Source: an uncultured Rikenellaceae bacterium
Lineage (GTDB): Bacteria > Bacteroidota > Bacteroidia > Bacteroidales > Rikenellaceae
NCBI GenBank assembly: GCA_944414825.1
Contig: CALYBN010000084.1
Location: 1 to 49,906, forward strand
Direction: 5' to 3'
DNA: 49,906 bases
Below are positions 7,651 through 16,502 of the stretch, one piece after another. Position 1 is the first letter of the stretch; every line of letters begins with the position of its first letter. The notes under the pieces were generated by a model. That model did no database searches. It was given only the letters and a program-made list of their open reading frames with translations, and was not told where the DNA came from. The position numbers were made by a program, and so were the translations under genes.

Positions 7651-9260
7651 ACGGGCAAAGATAGCGATTTTTCCCGCTTCCGGCGGTGCAGCACCACAGC
7701 CAGCACGATATAAAACGCATAGATCGTCAGCACACCCCACAACGGAAGGCGACCTCCGGCCGACGCCCAACTCTGCGCCGCGGCCCACACCACCATTTCG
7801 TTCTGCCACCGGGCTGCCGTCGAGATCACCCCGCCAAAGAGCGGTGCCAGCCACCCGATCGGACACACTACCCAAAGCAATCCACCCATGACCACGACAT
7901 GCGCCATCAGCACGACCGCCGGATTGATCACCACGCCCACCAACGGGAAACGTCCGAACCAATAGGAGACCAGTGGAGCCGTACCCAGCATTGCGACCAG
8001 TCCCACCGCTGTCACGCCCCACACCACGTTCCAAAGCCGGGAACGCGTACGGCCCCAGCGGTACAGCGGTGAATAGAATAACAGGATAGCCAGAACCGCC
8101 GCATAAGAGAGTTGGAAACTCACGTCGCCCGCATAATTGGGATTAATGGCCAGCATCACCACAGCCGAGGCCAGCAGGATATTCAAGGCACTCCGTCCGG
8201 TGGAAGCGGCCAGGGCCACTTGAGCAAAAGAGAACATTAGCGCGGCTCGTACCACCGAGGGTGAAAGTCCGGTCAGAGCGGCATAGAGCCAGATCAGCAG
8301 GATTGCCGCCAGGTTCTTGGCTACATGTCCGCGCGGAAAGGCGGGTAACAGCCACAAAAACAGGTTGATCAGCACGAACACCATTCCTACATGAAGGCCC
8401 GACACGGCCAACAGATGCGCAGCACCGGAACGGGCATACGCCTCCCGCAGATCACTGCCAATAAACCGCCGGTCGCCCAGCGTCATAGCCGCCGCAACGC
8501 CATATTCATCCGGAGCCAGGTGCAAACGCGCCAGGCGTTCGACCGCACGGCTCTGCAAACGTGCGAAAAAGAGTGACGGAGAGTGAGTCTCCGCCGCCAG
8601 TGTATCCAGCAGATTTCCCGGCGTGACATACACCCGGCCAAACACTCCGCGCCGATGCATCAACCGAACATAGCTCTCTCCATCCGAATCGTTCTTCACG
8701 GCAGAATCATCGTCTGTCGTCGCGGCTGAAAAGCTCACCAGCGGATTGAACCATCCCCGCACCAGCAGTCGGTCTCCAAGCCGAAGCCGGTAAGTGGTAT
8801 CCACCGACAACAGTACTTTCTCCTCCACCCGCTGCCAATCCAGACCCTTCGGTCCGGACGCTGTATCCCGATCCGAATAGTTCCATTCAGAAGATCCGTC
8901 CAACTCCTCGGCATAGCGCCACCAGGAGACCCGGGCCGTGGTTGCCCGCCACCGTCCTCGCACAGTCGGAGTCTCCAGGACCTCCGCCTCGAAAACAATA
9001 CGCCGTCCGGCCGGCAATGAACTCTCCGGACGGCGCACTTCCGACATCGTAAAAAAGAAAAGTGCTACGGCCAGCCAGGCATAAATCTGTCCCGGCACTC
9101 CCCGGCGAAAGATCCACGCACACGCCACAGCCACTGCGCAACACGATGCAGCCACCGCTAACGGGACATAACACACCATAGCCGTCAGGATCCCCACCAC
9201 GGCAGGAATCAAAATACGCAGAAAAGGTAATCCGGAAAGTCCGCTGGCCGATTTTTCCAT
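7647..9260 (-). CDS. comEC: ComEC/Rec2 family DNA-uptake channel
   Basis: A 537-residue inner-membrane protein. Order: two or three N-terminal helices, a soluble DUF4131/OB-like region (about 85-240), then the Competence domain with AHLLAVSGLHVGMVF and about eight further helices. ComEC forms the channel that passes single-stranded DNA into the cytoplasm during transformation. The C-terminal metallo-beta-lactamase domain found in many ComEC proteins is absent; the protein ends in a basic tail (HRRKREKS). The start is MEKSASGL, 30 bp after comM. It lies between comM, which helps integrate incoming DNA, and a methyltransferase it overlaps by 4 bp. Confidence 0.92.
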   Translation of the reverse strand: MEKSASGLSGLPFLRILIPAVVGILTAMVCYVPLAVAASCCAVAVACAWIFRRGVPGQIYAWLAVALFFFTMSEVRRPESSLPAGRRIVFEAEVLETPTVRGRWRATTARVSWWRYAEELDGSSEWNYSDRDTASGPKGLDWQRVEEKVLLSVDTTYRLRLGDRLLVRGWFNPLVSFSAATTDDDSAVKNDSDGESYVRLMHRRGVFGRVYVTPGNLLDTLAAETHSPSLFFARLQSRAVERLARLHLAPDEYGVAAAMTLGDRRFIGSDLREAYARSGAAHLLAVSGLHVGMVFVLINLFLWLLPAFPRGHVAKNLAAILLIWLYAALTGLSPSVVRAALMFSFAQVALAASTGRSALNILLASAVVMLAINPNYAGDVSFQLSYAAVLAILLFYSPLYRWGRTRSRLWNVVWGVTAVGLVAMLGTAPLVSYWFGRFPLVGVVINPAVVLMAHVVVMGGLLWVVCPIGWLAPLFGGVISTAARWQNEMVVWAAAQSWASAGGRLPLWGVLTIYAFYIVLAVVLHRRKREKSLSLPV

Positions 9261-9289
9261 CGTATTTATCAGTATATCATATAACTCTC

Positions 9290-10828
9290 CTACCGACCCC
9301 ACTGACCGCGGTCGAGGCTGCGATAGTTGATCGCCTCGGCCACATGCGCAGGTTCGATCTGTTCCGCGCCGGCCAAATCGGCGATCGTACGCGCCACCTT
9401 CACGATCCGGTCGTAGGCCCGGGCCGAGAGGTCGAGCCGGCTCATCGCCTTCTCCAGCAACCCCGCACAAGAGGGCGACAGCGGGCAATACTCTCGCAGC
9501 ATGGCGGAGTTCATCATAGCATTGGTATGCACCCCGGGGCAGTCGGCAAAGCGCCGTTTCTGAATCTGCCGTGCCCGGACCACCCGTCTCCGGATATCGA
9601 CACTGCGCTCCTCTGCCTGCGGACTGTTCATCTCGCCGAAGGCCACCGGCGTCACCTCAACATGAAGATCAATACGGTCGAGCAGCGGTCCCGAAATCCG
9701 GTTCATATAACGAGCCACCTCGCCCGGCGTGCAGACACACTCCCGCGTCGGATGGTTATAGTAGCCGCACGGACAGGGATTCATTGAAGCCACCAGCATG
9801 AAATTGGCCGGATACTCCACACTATATTTCGCCCGCGAGACAACGACCCGCTTATCCTCCAACGGCTGTCGCAACACTTCCAGTACACTGCGACCGAACT
9901 CAGGCAGTTCGTCGAGGAAGAGAATCCCGTTATGTGCCAGCGAGATCTCACCCGGCTGAGGATTGGTCCCGCCGCCTACCAGCGCCACCTGCGAAGCCAG
10001 GTGGTGCGGAGCACGGAACGGACGCTGCAGCAACAGTCCTGCCCCGGCACCCAATTTACCCGCCACGGAGTGTATCTTGGTCGTTTCCAACGCTTCGGCC
10101 ACCGTCATGGGCGGCATGATCGAAGGCATACGCCGTGCCAACATCGTTTTTCCCGAACCGGGAGCTCCGATCATCAATATGTTATGCCCACCGGCAGCCG
10201 CCACCTCCAGAGCCCGTTTTACCTGGGCCTGGCCGCGTACATCGCCGAAATCCTCGGCATAAGGCTCCGCCAGTTTCGCTTCGGAGAGAGCCGCAGGAGC
10301 TTCAGCCGGCGAAATCGTGATCCGACCCGACAGAAACGCAACAGCCTGCCCGAGACTCTCCACTCCGATCACATCCAACCCGTCGACCACGGCGGCCTCC
10401 GGGACATTCTGCACGGGCAGCAACACACCCCGAAACCCCTCGGCCTTGGCTCTCACAGCAATCGGCAGGGCTCCGCGGATAGGCTTCAGCGTTCCGTCCA
10501 ACGACAACTCACCCATCGTCACATAATGCTCCAATCGCCCGGGCTCTACCTGTGCCGTCACGGCCAGGATCGAAAGGGCAATCGGAAGGTCGTAACCCGA
10601 GCCCTCCTTGCGCAGGTCGGCCGGTGCCAGATTGACCACCAGCCGCCGCCCCGGCATCCGGAATCCGCTGTTCTCAAATGCCGAACGAATACGCTCCTGG
10701 CTCTCTCGGACGGCATTATCCGGCAGTCCGACCAGATACATGCCGATCCCGGTCGAGACATTGGCCTCCACCGTAACGGTCATCGCATCAATGCCGACCA
10801 GTGTACTCGCATAACATTTTACAAACAT
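9290..10828 (-). CDS. comM: YifB/ComM family Mg-chelatase-like AAA+ ATPase
   Basis: A 512-residue protein with an N-terminal Lon-protease-like ChlI domain (about 1-170), a Mg-chelatase AAA+ domain with Walker A GAPGSGKT (221-228) and Walker B-like GILFLDELPEF, then a C-terminal helical domain. A cysteine cluster, NPCPCGYYNHPTRECVC, is as expected for the family. ComM is a hexameric helicase that promotes branch migration when transforming single-stranded DNA is integrated. Being directly upstream of comEC is consistent with a DNA-uptake role. The start at 10828 (MFVKCYAS) matches family N-termini. Confidence 0.93.
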   Translation of the reverse strand: MFVKCYASTLVGIDAMTVTVEANVSTGIGMYLVGLPDNAVRESQERIRSAFENSGFRMPGRRLVVNLAPADLRKEGSGYDLPIALSILAVTAQVEPGRLEHYVTMGELSLDGTLKPIRGALPIAVRAKAEGFRGVLLPVQNVPEAAVVDGLDVIGVESLGQAVAFLSGRITISPAEAPAALSEAKLAEPYAEDFGDVRGQAQVKRALEVAAAGGHNILMIGAPGSGKTMLARRMPSIMPPMTVAEALETTKIHSVAGKLGAGAGLLLQRPFRAPHHLASQVALVGGGTNPQPGEISLAHNGILFLDELPEFGRSVLEVLRQPLEDKRVVVSRAKYSVEYPANFMLVASMNPCPCGYYNHPTRECVCTPGEVARYMNRISGPLLDRIDLHVEVTPVAFGEMNSPQAEERSVDIRRRVVRARQIQKRRFADCPGVHTNAMMNSAMLREYCPLSPSCAGLLEKAMSRLDLSARAYDRIVKVARTIADLAGAEQIEPAHVAEAINYRSLDRGQWGR

Positions 10829-10847
10829 GGGATGTATTTTGGTAAAA

Positions 10848-10877
10848 ATTTAGAAATAAAACATATTATTTCTAAAT
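10848..10877. repeat. AT-only 12-bp inverted repeat between dnaB and comM
   Basis: ATTTAGAAATAA (10848-10859) and TTATTTCTAAAT (10866-10877) are perfect complements around a 6-nt loop, in an 84-bp gap that is almost pure A/T within a GC-rich chromosome. On the minus strand the stem is followed by TTTTT, so it may weakly terminate dnaB transcripts. It could instead be an operator or part of the comM promoter. Confidence 0.65.
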
Positions 10878-10912
10878 ATATCAAAAAACTAATCTTAATC
10901 AAATAAAATATT

Positions 10913-12544
10913 TTAAAAAGGAGGCTCTCCATCCGAAGGTGTCGAACCGCCCGAGAAATTACCGCCGAAGCCCCCCTGAGGACCAAAATCCCCAGACGGA
11001 GCAAAACCACCACCCGACGACGGCAGATCGAACTCCGTACCGGCACCACCCTGCAATCCGAATCCGGCAGCAGCGCCCCCGGCAGGCGGCAGTCCGTCGT
11101 TCATACTGCTCTCATAGGCTGCATAGTCGCCGTTGGCGGAAAGGTCATCCTCATCGTAATCCAGAAAACGGGCCTGCTCCTTGCGGAAACGCAGTTTTAC
11201 GGTATCCACGGCACCATTTCGGTGCTTGGCCACAATGATTTCGGCCAGGCCCGCCGTCGGCAGCCCCTGTTCGTCGACCGTCATGCCATAGTACTCCGGA
11301 CGGTGGATAAAGGCCACAATATCGGCATCCTGCTCGATGGCTCCCGACTCTCGCAGGTCACTCAACTGCGGGCGCTTGCTCCCCGTACGCGACTCCACCG
11401 AACGGTTCAACTGCGACAGAGCGATGATCGGGATGTTGAGTTCCTTGGCGATCGCCTTGAGCGAGCGCGAAATGGAGGCCACCTCCTGTTCGCGGTTGCC
11501 GCGTGTTTCGGCCGTACCGGTCATCAACTGAAGGTAGTCGATGATAATCAACTGGATGTCGTACTGTTTTTTCAGTCGGCGCGCCTTCGACCGGAATTCG
11601 AAGATCGACAGCGCCGGCGTATCGTCGATGAACAGCGGCGCGGCCCCGAGCGGTTTGATCGAAGCCTCGAGATGGCTCCACTGCTCGGCCGTGAGTTGTC
11701 CGTTGCGGACATCGCGGCTGTCGAGTCCCGATTCGGCCACCACCAGTCGCATCATCAACTGAGTGGCGCTCATCTCGAGCGAAAAGAAGGCCACCCCCTT
11801 CTCATAATCCACCGCCACATTACGGGCCAGCGACAACACGAAAGCCGTCTTTCCCATCGACGGGCGGGCCGCAATGATAATCAGGTCCGAAGGTTGCCAC
11901 CCCAGCGTCAGGCGGTCGAGATGCGTGAAGCCCGAAGGTACGCCACTGAAACCGCCCTGGCGTTTGGTAGCCTCCTCGATCACCTTCATGGTCTTGGCCA
12001 AGATGTCTTTCGACTTCTGCACGTCACGCTTGATATGTCCCTCTGCCACTTTGAAGATTTCGCTCTCGGCCGAATCGATCAAATCGGTAACGTCGATCGA
12101 CTCATCGTAAGAGCGTTTCTGTATCTCGGTCGCGGCACGGATCAACTCGCGCTGTACGTATTTCTGCGCAATGATCTTGGCGTGAAACTCCACATGGGCT
12201 GCCGAGCCCACCTTCTGGGTCAACTCGGCCAGAAATGACGCCCCGCCCACGGCAGCCAGTTTCTTTTGCTGCTTAAGTTTTTCGGTGACGGTATACAGGT
12301 CGATGGGCTTCAACTCCATCGACAGGTCGGAGATCGCTTTATAAATAATCTGGTGTGTTTCCTTATAGAAAGCCTCCGGAGTCAACACCTCCTGTACGGC
12401 CACCACACTGTCCTTTTCCAGCATCAGGGCCCCCAACACGGCCTCTTCCAGTTCCACAGCCTGCGGAGGCAACGTACCGCCTACCTCGGTCATAGCCTGA
12501 TAAGCCTCTTTGTTTTTCTGCGAGGGAGTAAAATTCTTAGCCAT
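10913..12544 (-). CDS. dnaB: Replicative DNA helicase DnaB
   Basis: A 543-residue hexameric 5'-3' helicase that unwinds DNA at the replication fork. The N-terminal collar domain (about 25-130) is followed by a linker and the RecA-like motor: Walker A ARPSMGKTA (Lys232), Walker B IIIDYLQLM, and an arginine-finger region near GAIEQDADIVAFIHR. Residues from about 484 form a glycine-rich low-complexity tail that ends in an acidic, Pro-Phe terminus (DGEPPF), resembling the C-terminus of single-stranded DNA-binding protein. The start is set by an ATG with a good upstream -33/-7 pair. It is first in a block with comM and comEC. Confidence 0.96.
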   Translation of the reverse strand: MAKNFTPSQKNKEAYQAMTEVGGTLPPQAVELEEAVLGALMLEKDSVVAVQEVLTPEAFYKETHQIIYKAISDLSMELKPIDLYTVTEKLKQQKKLAAVGGASFLAELTQKVGSAAHVEFHAKIIAQKYVQRELIRAATEIQKRSYDESIDVTDLIDSAESEIFKVAEGHIKRDVQKSKDILAKTMKVIEEATKRQGGFSGVPSGFTHLDRLTLGWQPSDLIIIAARPSMGKTAFVLSLARNVAVDYEKGVAFFSLEMSATQLMMRLVVAESGLDSRDVRNGQLTAEQWSHLEASIKPLGAAPLFIDDTPALSIFEFRSKARRLKKQYDIQLIIIDYLQLMTGTAETRGNREQEVASISRSLKAIAKELNIPIIALSQLNRSVESRTGSKRPQLSDLRESGAIEQDADIVAFIHRPEYYGMTVDEQGLPTAGLAEIIVAKHRNGAVDTVKLRFRKEQARFLDYDEDDLSANGDYAAYESSMNDGLPPAGGAAAGFGLQGGAGTEFDLPSSGGGFAPSGDFGPQGGFGGNFSGGSTPSDGEPPF

Positions 12545-12567
12545 CGTTTAGTTCGGATTTTAGAGTG

Positions 12568-12598
12568 TAAAGGTAGGCAAACCGCCTCGGATTTGCAA
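12568..12598 (-). promoter_or_regulatory. dnaB promoter
   Basis: On the minus strand a TTG (12596-12598) is separated by 20 nt from TACCTTTA (12568-12575), 7 of 8 matches to TAnnTTTG. The leader to the dnaB ATG would be about 17-20 nt. It sits in the 56-bp gap after the YgiQ-type gene. Confidence 0.55.
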
Positions 12599-12600
12599 CC

Positions 12601-14505
12601 CTATTTTTTCGGAGATCGAGCCGGGTGGCCCTGCCGTTTTCGGGGACGGGATTCCTCCTTCCGGGAGACCTCGGGAAGGTGCTTTTTTGCCGCCGGGTGC
12701 GACAGGCCGGAGTGGTGTACATCGCCCGACGAAGCCGGGCGATGCGATGACCCAATCCCACCCGGTTCACGAGTCGGCGAAGTGAAGAACCAACTCTTCT
12801 GTCGCCGCTTATCATCCTGGTTACGGGCGACATACAACTTCTCTCCCGTATAGGGATCCAGCCCCGTGCAGAACATCACCGAACTGAGGGTCATGGGGGT
12901 CGGCGTGAGGTCCTGCACCTGTTCGAGGTGGAAATGCAGGCCGTGCATCTTCTCCGACAAGTGTTTCATATCGGTCTCCGTGCAGCCGGGGTGGCTCGAA
13001 ATGAAATAAGGTATCAACTGGTAGCGCAGTCCCTCCTCCGCGCAGATTTTTCGGAAATCGTCGTTCAGCCGTCGGAACAGCTCGAACGACGGCTTGCGCA
13101 TCAGCCGCAGCACATGCTCCTCGGTATGCTCCGGTGCCACCTTCAGACGGCCTGACGTATGGTTCACGATCACCTCGCGCAGGTAGCGTCCGCCATCGTT
13201 CCGGTCGAACAGATCGTAGCGGATGCCGCTGCCCACGAAGGCCTTTTTGATCCCCTTCCGGGCCGCCACTTTGTCATAAAGCGCCAGCAGCCGCTCGTGG
13301 CTGTTGTCCAGGTTGGGACACATGCGCGGAAAGAGACACGAAGGGCGTACACAGCGGGCGCACAACATCCGGTCGCGGCCGCCCATACCGTACATATTGG
13401 CCGAAGGGCCGCCCACATCAGAAAGGTACCCCTTGAAACCGGGCATGGCCGCCACCCGGTCCACTTCGGCCAGCACCGAACGTTCAGATCGGCTGCTGAC
13501 AAACTTTCCCTGATGGGCCGAGATGGTACAAAAACTGCATCCGCCGAAGCATCCCCGGTGCAGGTTGACCGAGAACTTGATCATCTCGTAGGCCGGGATG
13601 TCTCCCTTGCCCGCATAGCGCGGGTGCGGCAACCGGGTATAGGGCAGGTCGAATCCATGGTCGAGCTCCTGCTGCGTCAGCGCGGCGTGCGGCGGATTGA
13701 CCACCACGTAGCGGTCGCCCGTCTGTTCCACGATCACGTCATGCTGCTCCATGCGGTTCGATTCGGTTTCGATCCGGACAAAGTTATCGGCAAACGCCCG
13801 CGGATTCTCCACACACTGCTCATAAGAGTTAAGTCGCAGGGTATGGCTCGGGTCGAGACGCTCCACGTAGTCGGCATCGGCCAGGAAGGCCACCTGTCGC
13901 AATTTCCGCAACAACTTGGCATTATAACCGTTGGACATGGCTTGTGCCACTTCGACCACCACCTTGTCGCCCATCCCGTAGATCAGCAGATCGGCGCCGC
14001 TTTCGACCAGTACCGACGGTTTCAGCCGATCGCTCCAATAATCGTAATGCGTAAGCCGACGGAGCGACGCCTCGATCCCGCCCACAACCACCGGCACATG
14101 CGGATAGAGTTGTTTCAGAATGCGTGTATAGACCGTCACGGCATAGTCCGGCCGGAATCCGGCCCGGCCGCCGGGCGTGTAGGCATCATCGCTTCGCAGG
14201 CGCAGATTGGCCGTGTAGTGGTTCACCATCGAATCCATGCTTCCGGCCGAGACGGCAAAAAACAGGCGCGGAGTGCCCAGTTTCCGGAAATCGCGCAGGT
14301 CGTACAGCCAATTGGGCTGCGGCACGATCGCCACCCGGTAGCCTTGGGCCTGCAGCAGTCGTCCCACGACAGCCGCCCCGAACGACGGATGGTCGACATA
14401 GGCATCACCGCTGAAGAGGATCACATCGAGGTAATCCCACCCCAGCGCCTCGACCTCCTTCACCGAGGTGGGCAACCAATCTTCCGTACGGAATCGTTCC
14501 ATCAT
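12601..14505 (-). CDS. YgiQ family radical SAM protein
   Basis: A protein of about 634 residues. An N-terminal B12-binding-like region (about 1-190, including GDAYVDHPSFGAAVVGRLL) precedes the radical SAM core with CFGGCSFC at about residues 319-326, the CxxxCxxC motif that holds the 4Fe-4S cluster. A C-terminal DUF3362-like region ends in a basic, repetitive tail of Arg, Lys and Pro. The family is UPF0313; its reaction is unknown, although RNA or cofactor modification is often guessed. Candidate starts are ATG at 14505 or 14502, with a GTG at 14508. It lies 72 bp after queA, the tRNA queuosine enzyme, on the same strand. Confidence 0.92.
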   Translation of the reverse strand: MMERFRTEDWLPTSVKEVEALGWDYLDVILFSGDAYVDHPSFGAAVVGRLLQAQGYRVAIVPQPNWLYDLRDFRKLGTPRLFFAVSAGSMDSMVNHYTANLRLRSDDAYTPGGRAGFRPDYAVTVYTRILKQLYPHVPVVVGGIEASLRRLTHYDYWSDRLKPSVLVESGADLLIYGMGDKVVVEVAQAMSNGYNAKLLRKLRQVAFLADADYVERLDPSHTLRLNSYEQCVENPRAFADNFVRIETESNRMEQHDVIVEQTGDRYVVVNPPHAALTQQELDHGFDLPYTRLPHPRYAGKGDIPAYEMIKFSVNLHRGCFGGCSFCTISAHQGKFVSSRSERSVLAEVDRVAAMPGFKGYLSDVGGPSANMYGMGGRDRMLCARCVRPSCLFPRMCPNLDNSHERLLALYDKVAARKGIKKAFVGSGIRYDLFDRNDGGRYLREVIVNHTSGRLKVAPEHTEEHVLRLMRKPSFELFRRLNDDFRKICAEEGLRYQLIPYFISSHPGCTETDMKHLSEKMHGLHFHLEQVQDLTPTPMTLSSVMFCTGLDPYTGEKLYVARNQDDKRRQKSWFFTSPTREPGGIGSSHRPASSGDVHHSGLSHPAAKKHLPEVSRKEESRPRKRQGHPARSPKK

Positions 14506-14524
14506 CACTGTGTCTGTTATCTAT

Positions 14525-14544
14525 ATTCCGGGACGGCCCGGAAT
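14525..14544. terminator. 8-bp perfect hairpin between queA and the YgiQ-type gene
   Basis: ATTCCGGG (14525-14532) pairs perfectly with CCCGGAAT (14537-14544) around ACGG. There is no T-run, so it may be an RNA processing or pause site rather than a strong terminator. Confidence 0.4.
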
Positions 14545-14576
14545 CTTCGTCTCACCATACGCTTTCCAGCCAGCCA

Positions 14577-15803
14577 TCACTTCTTCTCCGCCTGCCGGAT
14601 CAGCACCGAACTGTCGCCATAGCTCAGGAAGCGGAAATCGTTTTCCAGAGCATAGGCATAAATCCGGCGCCACTCCTCCCCGACAAAGGCCGACACGAGC
14701 AGCAACAGCGTACTCTTGGGCTGGTGGAAGTTGGTCACAATAATATCAGCCACACGATAGCGGTAGCCGGGCATGATCATGATCTGCGTAGCGGTTTTGA
14801 GTTTGTCCAGCCCCTCACCACGCAGGTAGTCAAGCAATACACCCAGCAGCTGCACACCCGAATAGTGTTCCGGAATATCGTACAGTTCCCACTGTCCCAC
14901 AGGACGCGTTTCATCGGGTGTACCATCGCACAGGATCCGGTAGCCCAGCCCTGCCAGGCTCTCGACCGTACGCACGGTGGTCGTCCCGACGGCCACCACT
15001 CGGCCGGCATGGGCGATAAGGTTCTCGAGTGTAACGGGCGTGATCTCGAAATGCTCGGTGTGCATGTGATGCTGCGTCACATCGTCCTCCTTCACCGGCA
15101 GGAAGGTTCCCGCCCCCACATGGAGCGTCACCTCATCAAACGCAAAACCGGCACTCCGCATCTCCGCAATCAGCTCCGGCGTAAAATGCAGTCCAGCCGT
15201 CGGCGCTGCCACCGACCCCTCGAATTTGGAATAGACCGTCTGGTAGCGGCTGTTGTCGATCTCCTGGCTCTCGCGGTTCAGATAAGGCGGGATGGGTATC
15301 CGCCCCAGATGCTCAAGCAATTGTCCGAAAGTCATGTCGGCATCCCAGGCAAAACGGACGATCTGGTTGTTGCGGCCATCGTTCACCTCGCGCCACGCCT
15401 GCAGGCGGCACGCACGGCCGTCATATTCAAACGGAATCTCGAGCGGACCCTCCTTCCACTTCTTGGAGTTGCCCACGATGCACTGCCACCGGCACTCGCC
15501 CCGCACGGCAAAGGCGCGTTCGTAATCGGCCGGGTCGTACGGTTCGAGGCAAAAGACCTCGATGCGGGCACCGCTGGGTTTGTGCATGATGATCCGCGCC
15601 CGGATCACCTTCGTATTATTGAATACGAGCAGTGCCCCCTCAGGCAGCACGCTGCCCAAGTCGCGGAACTGCCGATGTGAAATGTCGCCTCCGCGATAGA
15701 TAAGCAATTTGGAAGCATCGCGCCGTTCGAGCGGAAATTTGGCAATCCGTTCTTCGGGAAGCGGATAGTCGTAGTCCGAAATATGGATCTCTCGTTCAAT
15801 CAT
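14577..15803 (-). CDS. queA: tRNA preQ1(34) S-adenosylmethionine ribosyltransferase-isomerase QueA
   Basis: A 408-residue enzyme that transfers and isomerises the ribose of SAM onto preQ1 at tRNA position 34, making epoxyqueuosine. Visible family motifs include DYPLPEERIAKFPLERRDASKLL at the start, VFNNTKVIRARI, PTAGLHFTPELI and the C-terminal NFHQPKSTLLLLVSAF. At 408 residues it is longer than the E. coli enzyme (about 356), as is usual in Bacteroidetes. The start at 15803 overlaps the upstream small ORF by 8 bp. Confidence 0.95.
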   Translation of the reverse strand: MIEREIHISDYDYPLPEERIAKFPLERRDASKLLIYRGGDISHRQFRDLGSVLPEGALLVFNNTKVIRARIIMHKPSGARIEVFCLEPYDPADYERAFAVRGECRWQCIVGNSKKWKEGPLEIPFEYDGRACRLQAWREVNDGRNNQIVRFAWDADMTFGQLLEHLGRIPIPPYLNRESQEIDNSRYQTVYSKFEGSVAAPTAGLHFTPELIAEMRSAGFAFDEVTLHVGAGTFLPVKEDDVTQHHMHTEHFEITPVTLENLIAHAGRVVAVGTTTVRTVESLAGLGYRILCDGTPDETRPVGQWELYDIPEHYSGVQLLGVLLDYLRGEGLDKLKTATQIMIMPGYRYRVADIIVTNFHQPKSTLLLLVSAFVGEEWRRIYAYALENDFRFLSYGDSSVLIRQAEKK

Positions 15804-15990
15804 TTGGTTCGTTTTTCAGCTGTCCTCCGATTTGCCACGCCGCATAGGCCACCGTCACCAGCAACAGTCCGCCGCGGATCCACACCCACGCTCCCTCGTA
15901 CCACACGAACGAGCCGGCCAGCAGCACCAGCAGCAGGACCTCGAAAAGACGGTTCCACAAGCGGAACCGGCGTTCACAACCTGTCGTCAT
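15796..15990 (-). CDS. Small two-helix membrane protein
   Basis: A predicted 64-residue protein not matched to a family. A basic N-terminus (CERRFRLWNR) is followed by two hydrophobic segments (about 17-32 and 35-52) and a polar, acidic tail (QLKNEPND). The ATG at 15990 is chosen because the frame upstream runs into rnpB. Its stop overlaps the queA start by 8 bp, suggesting coupled translation. It lies only about 17 nt after the T-tract following rnpB, so it may be expressed by read-through. It could be spurious, but strand, overlap and membrane pattern support it. Confidence 0.55.
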   Translation of the reverse strand: MTTGCERRFRLWNRLFEVLLLVLLAGSFVWYEGAWVWIRGGLLLVTVAYAAWQIGGQLKNEPND

Positions 15991-16013
15991 ACTCCTAATC
16001 CGTATTAAAAAAA

Positions 16014-16442
16014 CCGAAAAGAGAGCTAGCGCGAGGTATAAGCCGGGTTCTGTCCTCCGCACGGTTCGCACCGCACGTCGTCTCCACCATTTATCTATGC
16101 CCGACGGTCACCCGCAGGCTAAAGCAACCTACCCCCCGACAACGGACGGGCCGTCCTTAAATGCCGGTATACATGGTCTTGCAACCCGTCAGTGGTACGC
16201 CCGCACGCGTCGCCACGCACGGCGGTGAGCTCTTACCCCGCCTTTTCACCCTTACCGCAGCCGGAACGCGTCCGACCGGGGCGGTCATTTTCTGTTACCT
16301 TGAACTATGCCCTCTCGGACATCTTCCCGTTAGGAAGCACGGTGCCCTGTGTTGCCCGGACTTTCCTCTCCCCGCCATTCATGCCCCGCGAGGGGTCCGT
16401 GACGGGCAGCGGTGGAGTCCTCCCGCTCTCTCTGTTCGGTCT
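16014..16442 (-). ncRNA. rnpB: RNase P RNA component (rnpB)
   Basis: The catalytic RNA that trims tRNA 5' leaders. On the minus strand, conserved region I (GAGGAAAGTCCGGGC, 16354-16368) and the 3' conserved parts (AGATAAATGG and GACAGAACCCGGCTTAT) are clear. The ends are placed by the P1 helix: the 5' arm (16425-16439) pairs with the 3' arm near 16014-16026, followed by seven T residues (16007-16013 on the minus strand) that act as the terminator. Size about 430 nt is as expected for a bacterial class A RNA. The -7 box ends 7 nt before the inferred 5' end. Confidence 0.95.
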
Positions 16443-16448
16443 AGGTCA

Positions 16449-16456
16449 CAAAGGTA
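16449..16456 (-). promoter_or_regulatory. -7 box of rnpB
   Basis: The minus strand reads TACCTTTG, a perfect TAnnTTTG. The spacing to the inferred 5' end of rnpB is about 7 nt, which independently supports the start chosen from P1 pairing. A -33 element is not obvious. Confidence 0.7.
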
Positions 16457-16502
16457 ATACAATTTCGCGGGATTCGCTATCAGAAAACACATCCAGGCCC
16501 AT

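Noticed and set aside
13159-14622. Plus-strand open frame of 487 codons
   Set aside because: Antisense to the YgiQ-type radical SAM gene, with the same His/Arg-rich shadow composition.
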